This document shows positions 37,091 to 47,439 of a stretch of 64,000 nt of DNA, piece after piece. Both the position numbers and the translations under genes were made by a program. Under the pieces are notes generated by a model. That model did not search any database and had not been told where the DNA came from. It worked only from the letters and a program-made list of their open reading frames with translations. Each line of letters starts with the position of its first letter. Position 1 is the stretch's first letter. Source of the DNA: Vibrio sinaloensis (GTDB taxonomy: Bacteria > Pseudomonadota > Gammaproteobacteria > Enterobacterales > Vibrionaceae); contig NZ_JWLV01000012.1 in the NCBI RefSeq assembly GCF_000808535.1, positions 124,001 through 188,000 of the forward strand, read 5' to 3'.

Positions 37091-39022
37091 ATGGAACCTT
37101 CAAACCATCAACTGGATATTCAACACACCCTGAATCGCATTTTCGGCTTCGAGTCACTCAGGTTGGGGCAACAACAAGTGATCGAACATGTCCTACAACG
37201 TCGCTCTTCAGCCGCCATCTTTCCAACAGGGTCAGGAAAATCTCTCTGCTATCAACTGCCCGCGGTGATGTTGCCGCACTTAACCTTGGTTGTGTCTCCA
37301 CTTCTTGCGTTAATGAAAGACCAACTCGAATTTCTCAAAAGCAAGCAGATACCCGCTGCATCCATTGATTCCAGCCAAACAAAAGAGGAATCTCGACAGG
37401 TAATAGATGGCGTGAAGCAAGGGCACATAAAGGTATTGATGATTTCAGTAGAACGACTTAAAAACGAGCGTTTTCGCCAATTTATCTCACAGGTTCCCAT
37501 CTCATTATTGGTGGTTGATGAAGCCCACTGTATCTCTGAGTGGGGACATAACTTTCGCCCTGACTACCTCAAGCTGCCGCTATACCAGAAAGAGCTCAAC
37601 ATTGAGCAAGTGCTACTTTTAACCGCCACGGCAACACAGGCTGTTATTCAAGATATGCAGCAAAAGTTTTCCATCGAACCAAACCATATCGTGACCACTG
37701 GATTCTACCGCCCCAACCTCGATATTTCGGTCACACCTTGTGATGATGACCAAAAGCCCGAAACACTGGTCAAGCTGCTTCAATCCAATTCAAAAGCGCC
37801 AACCATCGTTTATGTCACTCTACAAAGTGCCGCTGAACAAGTAGCAACACTACTTCGTGATAGTGGTATCAATGCGAATGCCTATCACGCCGGTATGAAC
37901 AATGACGATCGAGAGCAGATTCAAAGCCACTTTATGAAAGGTGACATAGACTGCATTGTCGCGACGATTGCATTTGGCATGGGCGTCGACAAATCCGACA
38001 TCCGTCGAGTCATCCACTACGACTTACCAAAATCTATTGAAAATTATGCTCAAGAAATCGGTCGAGCAGGCAGAGACGGCAACCTCTCTCATTGTGTTTT
38101 ACTCGGCAACCAAAATGGCATCAGTACGCTTGAAAACTTTATCTATGGCGATACCCCGGAACCCGATGAAATCCAGAGCCTCATTGAACAAGCGCAACAA
38201 TCCGTCCCTCAATGGGAGATCGTGCTGAGCCGTCTATCTTCTGATTGTAATATCCGCCAACTGCCGTTAAAAACCCTTCTGGTCTATTTGGAAATGGAAG
38301 GGGTGATACGTTCTAAATACAGTTATTTTGCCGATTATCGATTTAAGTTCTTGCTGGACAAGCAACGCATTATTGACCACTTTGATCCTGAACGTCGCCA
38401 ATTCATTCAAGCACTGTTTAATTGCTCTCCCCAAGCCAGAACTTGGTGTCAGGTAGACTTTGATACGCTGTGGCATCAATTTCAAGGCGATCGCGCCCGC
38501 GCTATCGCGGCGCTCGATTACTTTAATGAGAAGGGGTGGATTGAGCTTGAAAGTAAGTTAATGACTGAGGTTTACCATGTCGAAAAAGTGCCTAATATTA
38601 GCGCTGTGGTATCAAAACTAGCAACTCTATTCCATGAAAAGGAAAGCAGCGATATTGCGCGCATTCACCACTTAATCGAGTTTTTCCAATCGGATCAGTG
38701 CCTAAGCTCAAGGCTGGCAAACTATTTTGGAGACAAAGCCGCCCCAACACAGTGTGGGCATTGCAGCGTTTGTCGAGGCGAGATCACCGTATTGCCCAAA
38801 TGCCCTCAACCAGACTCTAACAAGCACTTAATTGACGGCTGGCTTACTCAGTTGGAAGAGAAAGCGAGGAGGCCACTCACGTCACAGCTGAAAACGAAAT
38901 TTCTATGTGGAATTGCCACTCCATTTTTTACCAAGATTAAAGCGCGTACGCTTCCTGGATTTGGGCAATATGAGACCACCCCATTTAAAGAGGTTAAACA
39001 GTGGGTTGAACAAACTCGGTAA
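37091..39022 (+). CDS. RecQ-family ATP-dependent DNA helicase
   Basis: 643 residues from the ATG at 37091 (AAAGG site). Superfamily-2 motifs: FESLRLGQQQVIEHVL (motif 0), FPTGSGKSLCYQ (about 45-56), VVDEAHCISEWGHNFRPDY (about 140-158, Walker B plus the RecQ aromatic-rich loop), and IGRAGRDG (motif VI). A CGHCSVC zinc motif lies near residue 556. I see no clear HRDC domain, and the C-terminus ends with a different helical tail, so this looks like a RecQ paralogue rather than RecQ itself. Confidence 0.87.
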   Translation: MEPSNHQLDIQHTLNRIFGFESLRLGQQQVIEHVLQRRSSAAIFPTGSGKSLCYQLPAVMLPHLTLVVSPLLALMKDQLEFLKSKQIPAASIDSSQTKEESRQVIDGVKQGHIKVLMISVERLKNERFRQFISQVPISLLVVDEAHCISEWGHNFRPDYLKLPLYQKELNIEQVLLLTATATQAVIQDMQQKFSIEPNHIVTTGFYRPNLDISVTPCDDDQKPETLVKLLQSNSKAPTIVYVTLQSAAEQVATLLRDSGINANAYHAGMNNDDREQIQSHFMKGDIDCIVATIAFGMGVDKSDIRRVIHYDLPKSIENYAQEIGRAGRDGNLSHCVLLGNQNGISTLENFIYGDTPEPDEIQSLIEQAQQSVPQWEIVLSRLSSDCNIRQLPLKTLLVYLEMEGVIRSKYSYFADYRFKFLLDKQRIIDHFDPERRQFIQALFNCSPQARTWCQVDFDTLWHQFQGDRARAIAALDYFNEKGWIELESKLMTEVYHVEKVPNISAVVSKLATLFHEKESSDIARIHHLIEFFQSDQCLSSRLANYFGDKAAPTQCGHCSVCRGEITVLPKCPQPDSNKHLIDGWLTQLEEKARRPLTSQLKTKFLCGIATPFFTKIKARTLPGFGQYETTPFKEVKQWVEQTR

Positions 39023-39027
39023 ACCAA

Positions 39028-40095
39028 CTAGAAGAAACTTAATTGCTTGGTTTGCAGCTCTGGCTTGAGCATGACACTCAAGCCTAACAATCGAATTTCT
39101 CGACCGTTTTGGCGCTTGAGGATATCTTGTAGCAGTTGCTTAAAATGGTCGAGATCGAGCTCTGAATGAATGTGTTCAATCGTGGTTAATTGGAAATCGG
39201 CAAACTTCAGCTTGATGCCTTGCTTAATGATGGCTTTATTTGGTGAAGCTTTTATCAAGCGCTTTTCGAGTTCGGGGAACAATCGCTCCTCAATCACATG
39301 CCAACATTGATCGTAACTCGAAATGTTTTCAGAAAATGTTCTCTCTACGCCAACCGATTTTCGCTCACGTTCAACAATGACTTCACGGTTATCGATACCA
39401 TGGCTTTTTTTCCACAACGACGCACCCAAACGCCCAAAGCGAAGCAATAACTCCCTATAATCACTCTCCTTGATGTCCTTGCCCACAAAGTAGCCCGCTT
39501 GATGCAGTTTCTCCAAACTCACCTTGCCCACACCCGGAATTTTCTCAAGTGGCAACTTATCGACTTCTTCTTGGACTCGTTCAGGTGTGATGACATATTG
39601 CCCATTGGGCTTATTCATATCCGATGCGACTTTGGCCAGAAACTTCACGGGCGCGATGCCTGCCGACGCCGTCAATTGAAGCTCTTCAAAAATGTCTCGC
39701 CGAATAGCCTCTGCGATCAGGGTAGCACTACCGCGACATTGCTTTGAGTGAGTGACATCCAGAAATGCTTCATCCAGAGACAAAGGCTCGATAAGAGAAG
39801 TGTAACGAGAAAATATCTCTCGAATGTGCTGAGATACTTGTTTATAGACTTGCATGCGCCCCGGAACAACCAGCAAGTGGGGGCATAGTTGCAGCGCTCT
39901 CGCTGTGGGCATAGCGCTGCGAATACCGAATTTTCTCGCCTCGTAATTGCACGTGCTCAATACCCCCCTCTGCTTTTCATGACCACCGACAGCAAGAGGG
40001 CGCCCTCGATAACTGGGGTTGTCACGCATTTCAACTGCGGCATAAAAGCAATCCATGTCCACATGGATGATTTTTCTGATCGTTTCTTCGCTCAT
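39028..40095 (-). CDS. dinB: DNA polymerase IV
   Basis: Y-family translesion polymerase, 355 residues from the ATG at 40093-40095; 26 upstream codons would run through the operator. Catalytic residues: HVDMDCFYAAVEMRDNP (about 10-26) and SLDEAFLDVT (about 101-110). The C-terminus KQLSFF is a beta-clamp-binding motif. A near-perfect LexA box sits 17 bases upstream, placing the gene in the SOS response. It is convergent with the recQ-like gene, with 5 bases between stops. Confidence 0.96.
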   Translation of the reverse strand: MSEETIRKIIHVDMDCFYAAVEMRDNPSYRGRPLAVGGHEKQRGVLSTCNYEARKFGIRSAMPTARALQLCPHLLVVPGRMQVYKQVSQHIREIFSRYTSLIEPLSLDEAFLDVTHSKQCRGSATLIAEAIRRDIFEELQLTASAGIAPVKFLAKVASDMNKPNGQYVITPERVQEEVDKLPLEKIPGVGKVSLEKLHQAGYFVGKDIKESDYRELLLRFGRLGASLWKKSHGIDNREVIVERERKSVGVERTFSENISSYDQCWHVIEERLFPELEKRLIKASPNKAIIKQGIKLKFADFQLTTIEHIHSELDLDHFKQLLQDILKRQNGREIRLLGLSVMLKPELQTKQLSFF

Positions 40096-40111
40096 ACACT
40101 CGCACCAAAAG

Positions 40112-40127
40112 CTGTATATAAAAACAG
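40112..40127 (-). promoter_or_regulatory. LexA box of dinB
   Basis: CTGTATATAAAAACAG contains CTGT-N8-ACAG with an AT-rich centre, a full match to the LexA consensus, between the dinB start and the divergent response-regulator gene. Confidence 0.88.
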
Positions 40128-40252
40128 TATAAACCTTTCTCCCCCTGTCGCCAATAGCGTGGTGAAAAGCCAATTTTTGTACTGTGCTTATAGAAGTATC
40201 AGAATATCCAGTTATTATTAGGAAACAGAATCTTGAGATAGGGAGTCACCGT

Positions 40253-41470
40253 TTGGGCAACAAAGTATTGGTGGTCGAGGATAGTCGAGCTTACCGAAAT
40301 TATCTTGTTCAACAGCTGGAGTCGTTAGGTTGTCACGTCATAGGGTGTGAGACTTATCAAGAGACGCAACAAGCGTTAGACACTCATGGTGAGTTCCATT
40401 TTGCGGTGCTCGATTATTGCTTGCCCGATGCTCAAGATGGGGAGGTCATCGATCTTGTTCTAGAGCACCAGCAAAAAGTGATTGTTCTTACCGGGACTTT
40501 TAACGAGCAAACCCGCGATTATTTCCTTGCAAAGGGCGTTGTTGACTACATCCTTAAAGACAGTATGGCTTCGGTGTCTTACTTACTTCCGTTGGCTAAG
40601 CGTCTGATCAACAACGTCAACCATCATGCTTTGGTCGTGGATGACTCTCAAACTGTACGTCGCCACGTCAGCCAACTTCTCGAGCATCAGTACATTCGAA
40701 CGACCCAAGCCGTCAATGGCAGCGACGCTCTGCACAAGCTAGCGGAAAACAGTGACATCACTTTCATCATTACTGACCATGATATGCCTAGCAAAGATGG
40801 CATCACCATGACTCGTGAGATTCGCCAACAGTATGATAAAAACAGTCTTGCGATTCTGGGAGTCTCTGGAAGTGATGACAGTACGATGACGGCTCGATTT
40901 CTTAAAGCGGGTGCCAATGATTACCTGAATAAACCGTTTAATCATGAAGAGTTTTACTGCCGCGTTCACCAGTTACTGGATATGAAAGAAGCCACAGATA
41001 ATCTCTACCGCATGGCAAACCAAGATGCTTTAACTGGGCTTTGGAATCGCCGTTTCTTATTCAATCAGGTTTGTTCAGGGTGTGAGAAGCGCAGTATCGC
41101 AATGTTGGATATTGATCATTTCAAGAAGGTCAATGACACCTATGGTCACGATGGTGGGGATGCCGCGCTCGTCACTGTCGCCAATATCTTAAAAATCTAC
41201 TTCCCTGACGATGTCGTTGCTCGTTTTGGTGGTGAAGAGTTTTGCATTCAATCATGTTCGGATAATAAAGAGTTCATTGCTCGGCTAGAGCAGATGCGTC
41301 AACGACTCCAAAAGACGCCAATCAAGCACAACCAACAAGAAATCAAGGTGACCATAAGTATCGGTGTCTGCTCACTTGAAGCCTCGTTGAACGAGCAGAT
41401 TAAAATCGCCGATGACCGCCTCTACGTCGCGAAGGAAAGAGGGCGTAATCAGATTGTCGCGACCGGCTGA
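40253..41470 (+). CDS. Response regulator with two REC domains and a GGDEF domain
   Basis: 405 residues from the TTG at 40253, chosen because AGGGAG precedes it and the REC domain starts immediately (GNKVLVVEDSRAYRN); a GTG at 40184 is the alternative. REC1 is about 2-115 (phospho-Asp about 53 in VLDYCLPD), REC2 about 123-245 (Asp about 175 in FIITDHDMPSKDG), GGDEF about 262-405 with RFGGEEF near 326-330. No RxxD inhibitory site (FPDD at that position). Predicted cytoplasmic diguanylate cyclase controlled by phosphorelay; no kinase gene is adjacent. Confidence 0.88.
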   Translation: MGNKVLVVEDSRAYRNYLVQQLESLGCHVIGCETYQETQQALDTHGEFHFAVLDYCLPDAQDGEVIDLVLEHQQKVIVLTGTFNEQTRDYFLAKGVVDYILKDSMASVSYLLPLAKRLINNVNHHALVVDDSQTVRRHVSQLLEHQYIRTTQAVNGSDALHKLAENSDITFIITDHDMPSKDGITMTREIRQQYDKNSLAILGVSGSDDSTMTARFLKAGANDYLNKPFNHEEFYCRVHQLLDMKEATDNLYRMANQDALTGLWNRRFLFNQVCSGCEKRSIAMLDIDHFKKVNDTYGHDGGDAALVTVANILKIYFPDDVVARFGGEEFCIQSCSDNKEFIARLEQMRQRLQKTPIKHNQQEIKVTISIGVCSLEASLNEQIKIADDRLYVAKERGRNQIVATG

Positions 41471-41501
41471 CTGTGCGTTTAGCCCACTATGACGTAGAGA
41501 C

Positions 41502-41532
41502 AAAAACGCCCAAGTTAAACTTGGGCGTTTTT
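41502..41532. terminator. Bidirectional terminator between the REC-GGDEF gene and nqrM
   Basis: Stem AAAAACGCCCAAG/CTTGGGCGTTTTT with a 5-nt loop, symmetric A and T runs; serves both convergent genes. Confidence 0.9.
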
Positions 41533-41534
41533 CG

Positions 41535-41768
41535 TTAAGCAATACGGTCTTTTTCCCACGCCGCCAGCTTTTCTTGACGGGCTGCTTCACGAGCTTCGCG
41601 CTTTTTACGCGCATCACACGGCTCTGGGCAGTTGCAGACTTTTTCGATACCAACTGCACCTAAGCCACCACAGCTCCCTTTTACAACTTTTTTTTGGATA
41701 ATATAGCCAATTGACATTGCGCCAATCACGGCCATAAACACACCAAAGGTAATTAGAAATGTATTCAT
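41535..41768 (-). CDS. nqrM: Na+-NQR maturation protein NqrM
   Basis: 77-residue protein (former DUF539) required for assembly of Na+-NQR, thought to deliver iron to the NqrD/E site. One N-terminal membrane helix (about 4-24), then four conserved cysteines C33, C45, C47 and C51 (GSCGGLG and CNCPEPCD), and a charged tail. Last gene of the nqr cluster, 21 bases after apbE. Confidence 0.93.
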   Translation of the reverse strand: MNTFLITFGVFMAVIGAMSIGYIIQKKVVKGSCGGLGAVGIEKVCNCPEPCDARKKREAREAARQEKLAAWEKDRIA

Positions 41769-41789
41769 ACTGACATGCTCACTTAGGTC

Positions 41790-42794
41790 TTATTTGTTCA
41801 TGTACGGTTTATAGGCGGATGAAGCTAACTCTTTAAATCCGTCATCAGTTTTCACAATCATAAATACGGCGATATTGTTTTCTTCGGCAACTTTCATGCC
41901 TTGCTCTTCACCAAGCACCATCAGCCCTGTTGCTAGGCCATCGGCTGTCATCGATGATTTATCGAGCACCGTAACCGATACCACTTTGTGGTTGATAGGC
42001 TTGCCTGTTGCTGGGTTAATAATGTGCGAATAACGAACTCCATCTCGCTCAAAATAGTTGCGGTAATCGCCTGATGTCGCGATGGCCATGTCACCCGGCT
42101 CAATGATCTCTTGAATAGCGCGCTCTTCCACCGAAGGTTTCTCTATCGCAATTCGCCAAGCGACCCCTTCACGGTTTAGCCCTTTGAGACGCATCTCACC
42201 ACCGACTTCAACCATGTAGTTTAGGATACCTTGAGATTGAATGTAATCTGCAACCACATCCACGCCCCACCCTTTTGCTATCGTAGACAAGTCCACATAC
42301 AGATTTGGAATCGATTTTTGAAGAGTGTTGCCTACTACAGAAAGGTGCTCTATGCCCGTCATCGCTTTACGCTGCGCGAGCTCTTCATCTGTAGGTACGA
42401 CCTCTGGACGAGCTTCAGGGCCAAATCCCCATAAGTTCACCAATGGTCCAACTGTCACATCTAATGCACCTTGAGTAAGACCGTTTAAACGGATTGCTTC
42501 TTTCACTACCGTCGCGGTTTGCGGCGAAACTTCGAAGGCATCCGCGGATTGACTCTGGTTGAAGCGACTCAGCTCCGAGTCTTTACGATAGGTCGACATT
42601 TGATCGTTCACTTCTTCCAGTAAACGATCGACTTCTTTTTGTAATACCTCTGGTGAAGGAACGCCATCAGCAGAAATATACTTAATATTGTAAGTCGTGC
42701 CCATCGTTGGGCCAGTTAGGTGTACCTGTTCAGCCGGCTTTTCACAACCCGCTAAAACCAATAGAGAAGCAAATGCAACAAGCCACTTTTTCAC
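41790..42794 (-). CDS. apbE: FAD:protein FMN transferase ApbE
   Basis: Periplasmic lipoprotein (lipobox LAGC, Cys17) that attaches FMN covalently to threonines in NqrB and NqrC. 334 residues with GPTMGTTYNIKYIS (about 28-41), DVTVGPLVNLWGFGP (about 119-133), VDLSTIAKGWGVDVVADY and TSGDYRNYFERDGVRYSHIINPATG (nucleotide and Mg binding). Position directly behind nqrF matches its substrate. Confidence 0.95.
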   Translation of the reverse strand: MKKWLVAFASLLVLAGCEKPAEQVHLTGPTMGTTYNIKYISADGVPSPEVLQKEVDRLLEEVNDQMSTYRKDSELSRFNQSQSADAFEVSPQTATVVKEAIRLNGLTQGALDVTVGPLVNLWGFGPEARPEVVPTDEELAQRKAMTGIEHLSVVGNTLQKSIPNLYVDLSTIAKGWGVDVVADYIQSQGILNYMVEVGGEMRLKGLNREGVAWRIAIEKPSVEERAIQEIIEPGDMAIATSGDYRNYFERDGVRYSHIINPATGKPINHKVVSVTVLDKSSMTADGLATGLMVLGEEQGMKVAEENNIAVFMIVKTDDGFKELASSAYKPYMNK

Positions 42795-42880
42795 TTGTTA
42801 ACTCCTATTGTCGTTTATTAAATGGATAGAGGGAATGAGACTGAAGCCAATCAACCTTGCCTCTATCAATTCGGAAAACC

Positions 42881-42915
42881 GAAAAAGAAATGGCTGACTC
42901 AATCGAGCCAGCCAT
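42881..42915 (-). terminator. Terminator-like hairpin between nqrF and apbE
   Basis: Stem ATGGCTG/CAGCCAT (42890-42915) with further inner pairing, followed on the minus strand by UUUCUUUUUC. It may make apbE-nqrM expression lower than nqrA-F. Confidence 0.7.
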
Positions 42916-42936
42916 AGATTCAATCACTTAGGTAGA

Positions 42937-44160
42937 TTAACCACCGAAGTCATCCAGTAGGATGTTTTCATCCTCTACACCTAGATCTTTCAGCATGCCG
43001 ATAACAGCAGCGTTCATCATCGGTGGACCACACATGTAGTACTCACAATCTTCAGGCGCTTCATGGTCCTTCAGGTAGTTTTCGTACAGTACGTTGTGGA
43101 TGAAGCCTGTGTAACCATCCCAGTTATCTTCTGGCATAGGGTCAGACAGTGCACAGTGCCATACGAAGTTGTCGTTTTCAGCTGCTAGGCCATCGAAATC
43201 TTCTACATAGAACATTTCGCGCTTCGAACGCGCACCGTACCAGAAAGACATCTTACGCTTAGACTTCAGACGCTTAAGTTGGTCGAAGATATGCGAACGC
43301 ATTGGCGCCATACCCGCACCACCACCAACGAAGACCATCTCGTTGTCTGTGTCTTTCGCGAAGAACTCACCAAATGGACCAGAAATAGTACACTTGTCGC
43401 CTTCTTTAAGAGACCAGATAAACGAAGACATGATACCAGGTGGTACATCAGGATTATTAGGCGGCGGCGTAGCGATACGCACGTTCAGCATAATAATACC
43501 TTCTTCTTCTGGGTAGTTAGCCATTGAGTAAGCACGGATCGTTTCTTCGTTTACCTTAGACTCGTAACGGAACAAGTTAAATTTGTCCCAATCTTCACGG
43601 TACTCTTCAGGTACATCGAAGTCAGCGTACTTAACGTGGTGAGCTGGTGCTTCAATCTGGATGTAACCACCAGCACGGAAAGGTACTGATTCGCCATCTG
43701 GAATTTGTAGCTTAAGCTCTTTGATGAATGTCGCTTTGTTATCGTTAGAGATAACTGTACATTCCCACTTCTTAACGCCGAAGATCTCTTCAGGAAGTTC
43801 GATGTCCATGTCAGTTTTCATTGCAACCTGACACGCTAGACGCTCACCTTCACGCGCTTCACCTTTAGTAATATGGTCAAGCTCGGTCGGTAGGATGTCA
43901 CCACCACCTGATTTAACTTTTACGCGACACTGACCACATGAGCCACCGCCACCACAAGCAGAAGAAACGAATACGCCAGCACCAGCTAGAGCACCCAGAA
44001 GCTTACCGCCCGGTTGTGTAACGATAGCAAGCGAGTCGTCACCGTTCACAGAAATTGTAATGTCACCTGTTGGTACAAGCTTAGACTTAGCGAAAAGAAT
44101 CACTAGTACTAGCGCAAGTACGATCAGAGTAAACATCACTACACCAAGAATAATGTCCAT
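42937..44160 (-). CDS. nqrF: Na+-NQR subunit F (NADH-oxidising, FAD and 2Fe-2S)
   Basis: Electron entry subunit, 407 residues: N-terminal membrane anchor (about 3-23), 2Fe-2S ferredoxin domain with C69, C75, C78 ([10 protein letters not shown]) and a fourth Cys near 111, then FAD domain (RAYSMANYP) and NADH domain ([14 protein letters not shown] and the C-terminal [10 protein letters not shown]). All cofactor motifs intact. Separated from nqrE by 33 bases. Confidence 0.98.
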   Translation of the reverse strand: MDIILGVVMFTLIVLALVLVILFAKSKLVPTGDITISVNGDDSLAIVTQPGGKLLGALAGAGVFVSSACGGGGSCGQCRVKVKSGGGDILPTELDHITKGEAREGERLACQVAMKTDMDIELPEEIFGVKKWECTVISNDNKATFIKELKLQIPDGESVPFRAGGYIQIEAPAHHVKYADFDVPEEYREDWDKFNLFRYESKVNEETIRAYSMANYPEEEGIIMLNVRIATPPPNNPDVPPGIMSSFIWSLKEGDKCTISGPFGEFFAKDTDNEMVFVGGGAGMAPMRSHIFDQLKRLKSKRKMSFWYGARSKREMFYVEDFDGLAAENDNFVWHCALSDPMPEDNWDGYTGFIHNVLYENYLKDHEAPEDCEYYMCGPPMMNAAVIGMLKDLGVEDENILLDDFGG

Positions 44161-44193
44161 TGACTATTCCTTAATTGTTGCGGTTTACCCGAC

Positions 44194-44790
44194 TTACAGT
44201 TGAACACCAGAGAAAGACATAAAGCCTAACGCCATAAGACCTACAGTGATGAACGTGATACCAAGACCACGTAGACCTGGAGGTACGTCAGAGTACTTCA
44301 TCTTCTCACGGATACCTGCAAGAGCGACGATAGCTAGCATCCAGCCCACACCAGAACCGAAACCGTAAACAACAGATTCAGCAAAGTTGTAGTCACGCTG
44401 TACCATGAAAGATACACCACCGAAGATTGCACAGTTTACTGTGATCAGCGGTAGGAAGATGCCTAGTGCGTTGTACAGAGGTGGGAAGAAGCGGTCTAGA
44501 ACCATTTCTAGAATCTGTACAAGTGCCGCGATTACACCGATAAAGGTGATGAAGTTTAGGAAGCTAAGATCAACACCTTCAACTAAAGCGTTCTCTTTTA
44601 GTACTAGGTTGTAAACTAGGTTGTTTACTGGAACAGCGATGGTTAGTACCACAACTACTGCTACACCTAGACCAAATGAAGTCTTAACTTTCTTAGATAC
44701 TGCAAGGAAAGTACACATACCCAAGAAGAAAGACAGAGCCATGTTTTCGATGAAAATCGATTTAACTAATAAGCTAATGTAATGTTCCAT
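44194..44790 (-). CDS. nqrE: Na+-NQR subunit E
   Basis: 198-residue integral membrane subunit homologous to RnfA/NqrD, six helices with inverted-repeat topology. The conserved [12 protein letters not shown] (contains the Fe-coordinating Cys, about residue 26) and [14 protein letters not shown] (about 113-126, second Cys) are present. Seven bases follow nqrD before its start. Confidence 0.97.
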
Positions 44791-44797
44791 GACGTCC

Positions 44798-45430
44798 TTA
44801 CTCCTTCGCTTCTACTTGTTCTGGTTTCAGAATACGGATTGCCCAGATTAGGAAGCCGATTAGGAAGAATGCAGACGGTGCTAGTAGCATCAGACCGTTT
44901 GGCTGGTACCAACCACCGTTGCTCACTAGAGGAAGTACTTCCATGCCGAACAGTTTGCCTGAGCCAAACAGTTCACGGAAGAAACCAACAGTGATAAGAA
45001 CGAAACCGTAACCAAGACCGTTACCAATACCGTCGATTAGAGATGGTAGTGGCGCAGACTTCATTGCGAATGCTTCAGCACGACCCATTACGATACAGTT
45101 CGTGATGATCAGACCTACGAATACAGATAGCTGCTTAGAGATATCGTATAGGTAAGCTTTTAGCACTTGGTCTACCACGATTACTAGAGATGCGATGATC
45201 GCCATCTGGACGATGATACGCACACTGTTAGGAATGTGGTTACGGATTAGAGATACACAGAAGTTAGACAGCGCAGTTACGAAGATAACCGCTAGAGTCA
45301 TAACGAATGCAGTCTCTAGTTTGGTAGTTACTGCAAGAGCAGAACATACACCTAGAACCTGTAGCGCGATTGGGTTGTTATCCAATACTGGCGCTAAGAT
45401 GCTCTTTTTAATGTTTTGTGCGCTAGACAT
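44798..45430 (-). CDS. nqrD: Na+-NQR subunit D
   Basis: 210-residue membrane subunit paired with Nqr[17 protein letters not shown] (Cys about 29) and [20 protein letters not shown] (Cys about 112) are the paired metal-binding half-helices. The start ATG overlaps the nqrC stop by one base (TAATG). Confidence 0.97.
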
Positions 45431-46200
45431 TAGTTCAGACCTCCGTCACGAACTTTTGCTAGGAATGGACCAAAGCCCATATCGCCTAACCAGAAATCAA
45501 ATGTGCCTTGAACACCGTTACCAGTTAGTGTTGCACCAGAAAGACCGTCGATACCATGCTCAGAACCTTGCGGAGCGCCACCTTTAACAATCTTGATTGC
45601 AGGCTTGTGGTTTTCATCGAACAGTTTCTTGCCAACCCACTGAGCACGCCATGTTGGGTTCTCAACTTCACCACCAAGTCCAGGAGTTTCACCCTGCTCG
45701 TAGTAAGTGATACCAGACACAGTGTTACCGTCAGTTTCAACTGCAACGAAAGCGTACATCATTGACCATAGACCAGTACCGTGTACAGGAAGGATGATCT
45801 TTGATACGTCATCGCCTTGTTTAACTAGGTATACAACACCAGTGTTTGCACGACGTAGGATCTTCGCTTTATCTTCTTCAGCCGTTAGCTTGATAGATTC
45901 AGCAGGATCTTTAGCAGCTTTACGTTGGTCGTAAGTTGCTGCATCACCGTCAAGGAAGTCACCTGTGTTGAAGTCAACTAGACGTGGTTCAATGTACTGG
46001 GCAAATAGCTCAGGTACTTTTTTACCTTCAGCGTCAATGCCAGCTACTTCAACGATCTTAGTTTGCTTATCTAGTACAGCGTTAGCTTTTTGCTTATCGC
46101 GTAGACCCACGGCTGCTGTTGAAACGATGATTGAACAAACAAGGCTCAACCCGATAACAACACCCAGCGTCTTTTTAATGCTGTCGTTATTACTTGCCAT
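45430..46200 (-). CDS. nqrC: Na+-NQR subunit C (covalent FMN)
   Basis: 256 residues with one N-terminal membrane helix and a periplasmic FMN domain. The flavinylation motif SGAT is in [13 protein letters not shown], Thr near residue 225, the site modified by ApbE. The start overlaps the nqrB end by 11 bases. Confidence 0.98.
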   Translation of the reverse strand: MASNNDSIKKTLGVVIGLSLVCSIIVSTAAVGLRDKQKANAVLDKQTKIVEVAGIDAEGKKVPELFAQYIEPRLVDFNTGDFLDGDAATYDQRKAAKDPAESIKLTAEEDKAKILRRANTGVVYLVKQGDDVSKIILPVHGTGLWSMMYAFVAVETDGNTVSGITYYEQGETPGLGGEVENPTWRAQWVGKKLFDENHKPAIKIVKGGAPQGSEHGIDGLSGATLTGNGVQGTFDFWLGDMGFGPFLAKVRDGGLN

Positions 46201-47434
46201 AGCGTGCTTGTCTCCGCTTGATGTTCTTCTCGATAACTACATGGTCGAACAGAGGTGCAAACAGGTTCGCGAATAGAATCGCCAGCATCATACCTTCTGG
46301 GTATGCTGGGTTAACTACACGAATCAGTACACACATCACGCCAATTAGCGCGCCATACCACCACTTACCTTTGTTAGTAAATGAAGCGGATACAGGATCT
46401 GTTGCCATAAAGAACATACCGAATGCAAAGCCACCAAGAACTAGGTGCCAGTGCCATGGCATGTTGAACATTGGGTTAGTATCAGAGCCGATTACGTTAA
46501 ACAGCGTTGCTGTTGCAATCATACCGATCATCACACCTGCAATGATGCGCCAAGAAGCGATTCGCATGTAAACGATCATCGCGGCGCCAATCATAAGTGC
46601 AAGTGTTGATACTTCACCAATAGAGCCAGGAATGTTACCGATGAATGCGTCCATCCAAGTGATTGGAGCGCCAGTTACTGTATTCACTAGTGCACCGTTA
46701 CCACCTTGTGCCCATTGGCTAAGCGCCGTTGCACCAGAGAAGCCGTCAGCTGCAGTCCAAACTACGTCACCCGAGATTTGCGCTGGGTAAGCAAAGAATA
46801 GGAAAGCACGGCCAGCAAGTGCTGGGTTAAGGAAGTTACGACCAGTACCACCGAAGATCTCTTTAGCAACAACAACACCGAAGGTAATACCTAGCGCTGC
46901 TTGCCATAGAGGTAGCGTTGGTGGAACGATCAGTGCAAACAGGATAGAAGTAACAAAGAAACCTTCGTTAACTTCGTGCTTACGCACCATACAGAACAAC
47001 ACTTCCCAGAAACCACCGACGATAAATACCGTTGCGTAGATAGGTAGGAAGTAAGTCGCACCTAATAGCATTTTACTGCCAATGCCGGCTTCTGCACCTA
47101 ACGTGCCGCCCAGCATTTCGGTTAACCAGTAATGCCAGTTACCTGCAACTACAGCTGCAAGTTGCTCACCAGCATACATGTGGTTAAGCGCTGCGATAGC
47201 TTGGCCACCCGCGTTGTACATGCCCCAGAACATCGCTGGGAACACCGCGAACCAAACCATGATCATGATACGTTTTAGGTCAACGCTATCACGAACGTGT
47301 GAGCTCTTCTTTGTAATTAGACCAGGTGTGTAGAAAACTGTCGCGACAGCTTCGTACAGAGCAAACCATTTTTCATGTTTGCCGCCTGGCTCAAAGTGAT
47401 GCTCGATGTCTTCAAGAAACTTTTTAAGAGCCAT
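46190..47434 (-). CDS. nqrB: Na+-NQR subunit B (covalent FMN, riboflavin)
   Basis: 414-residue membrane subunit that forms the main ion-translocation path. The flavinylation motif [12 protein letters not shown] is at about residues 231-242 (Thr near 236). [16 protein letters not shown] and [12 protein letters not shown] are conserved. Six bases separate it from nqrA. Confidence 0.98.
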   Translation of the reverse strand: MALKKFLEDIEHHFEPGGKHEKWFALYEAVATVFYTPGLITKKSSHVRDSVDLKRIMIMVWFAVFPAMFWGMYNAGGQAIAALNHMYAGEQLAAVVAGNWHYWLTEMLGGTLGAEAGIGSKMLLGATYFLPIYATVFIVGGFWEVLFCMVRKHEVNEGFFVTSILFALIVPPTLPLWQAALGITFGVVVAKEIFGGTGRNFLNPALAGRAFLFFAYPAQISGDVVWTAADGFSGATALSQWAQGGNGALVNTVTGAPITWMDAFIGNIPGSIGEVSTLALMIGAAMIVYMRIASWRIIAGVMIGMIATATLFNVIGSDTNPMFNMPWHWHLVLGGFAFGMFFMATDPVSASFTNKGKWWYGALIGVMCVLIRVVNPAYPEGMMLAILFANLFAPLFDHVVIEKNIKRRQARYGK

Positions 47435-47439
47435 GAAAA

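Noticed and set aside
40096-40173. N-terminal extension of DinB
   Set aside because: The upstream frame crosses the LexA box; the ATG at 40095 gives the family N-terminus.
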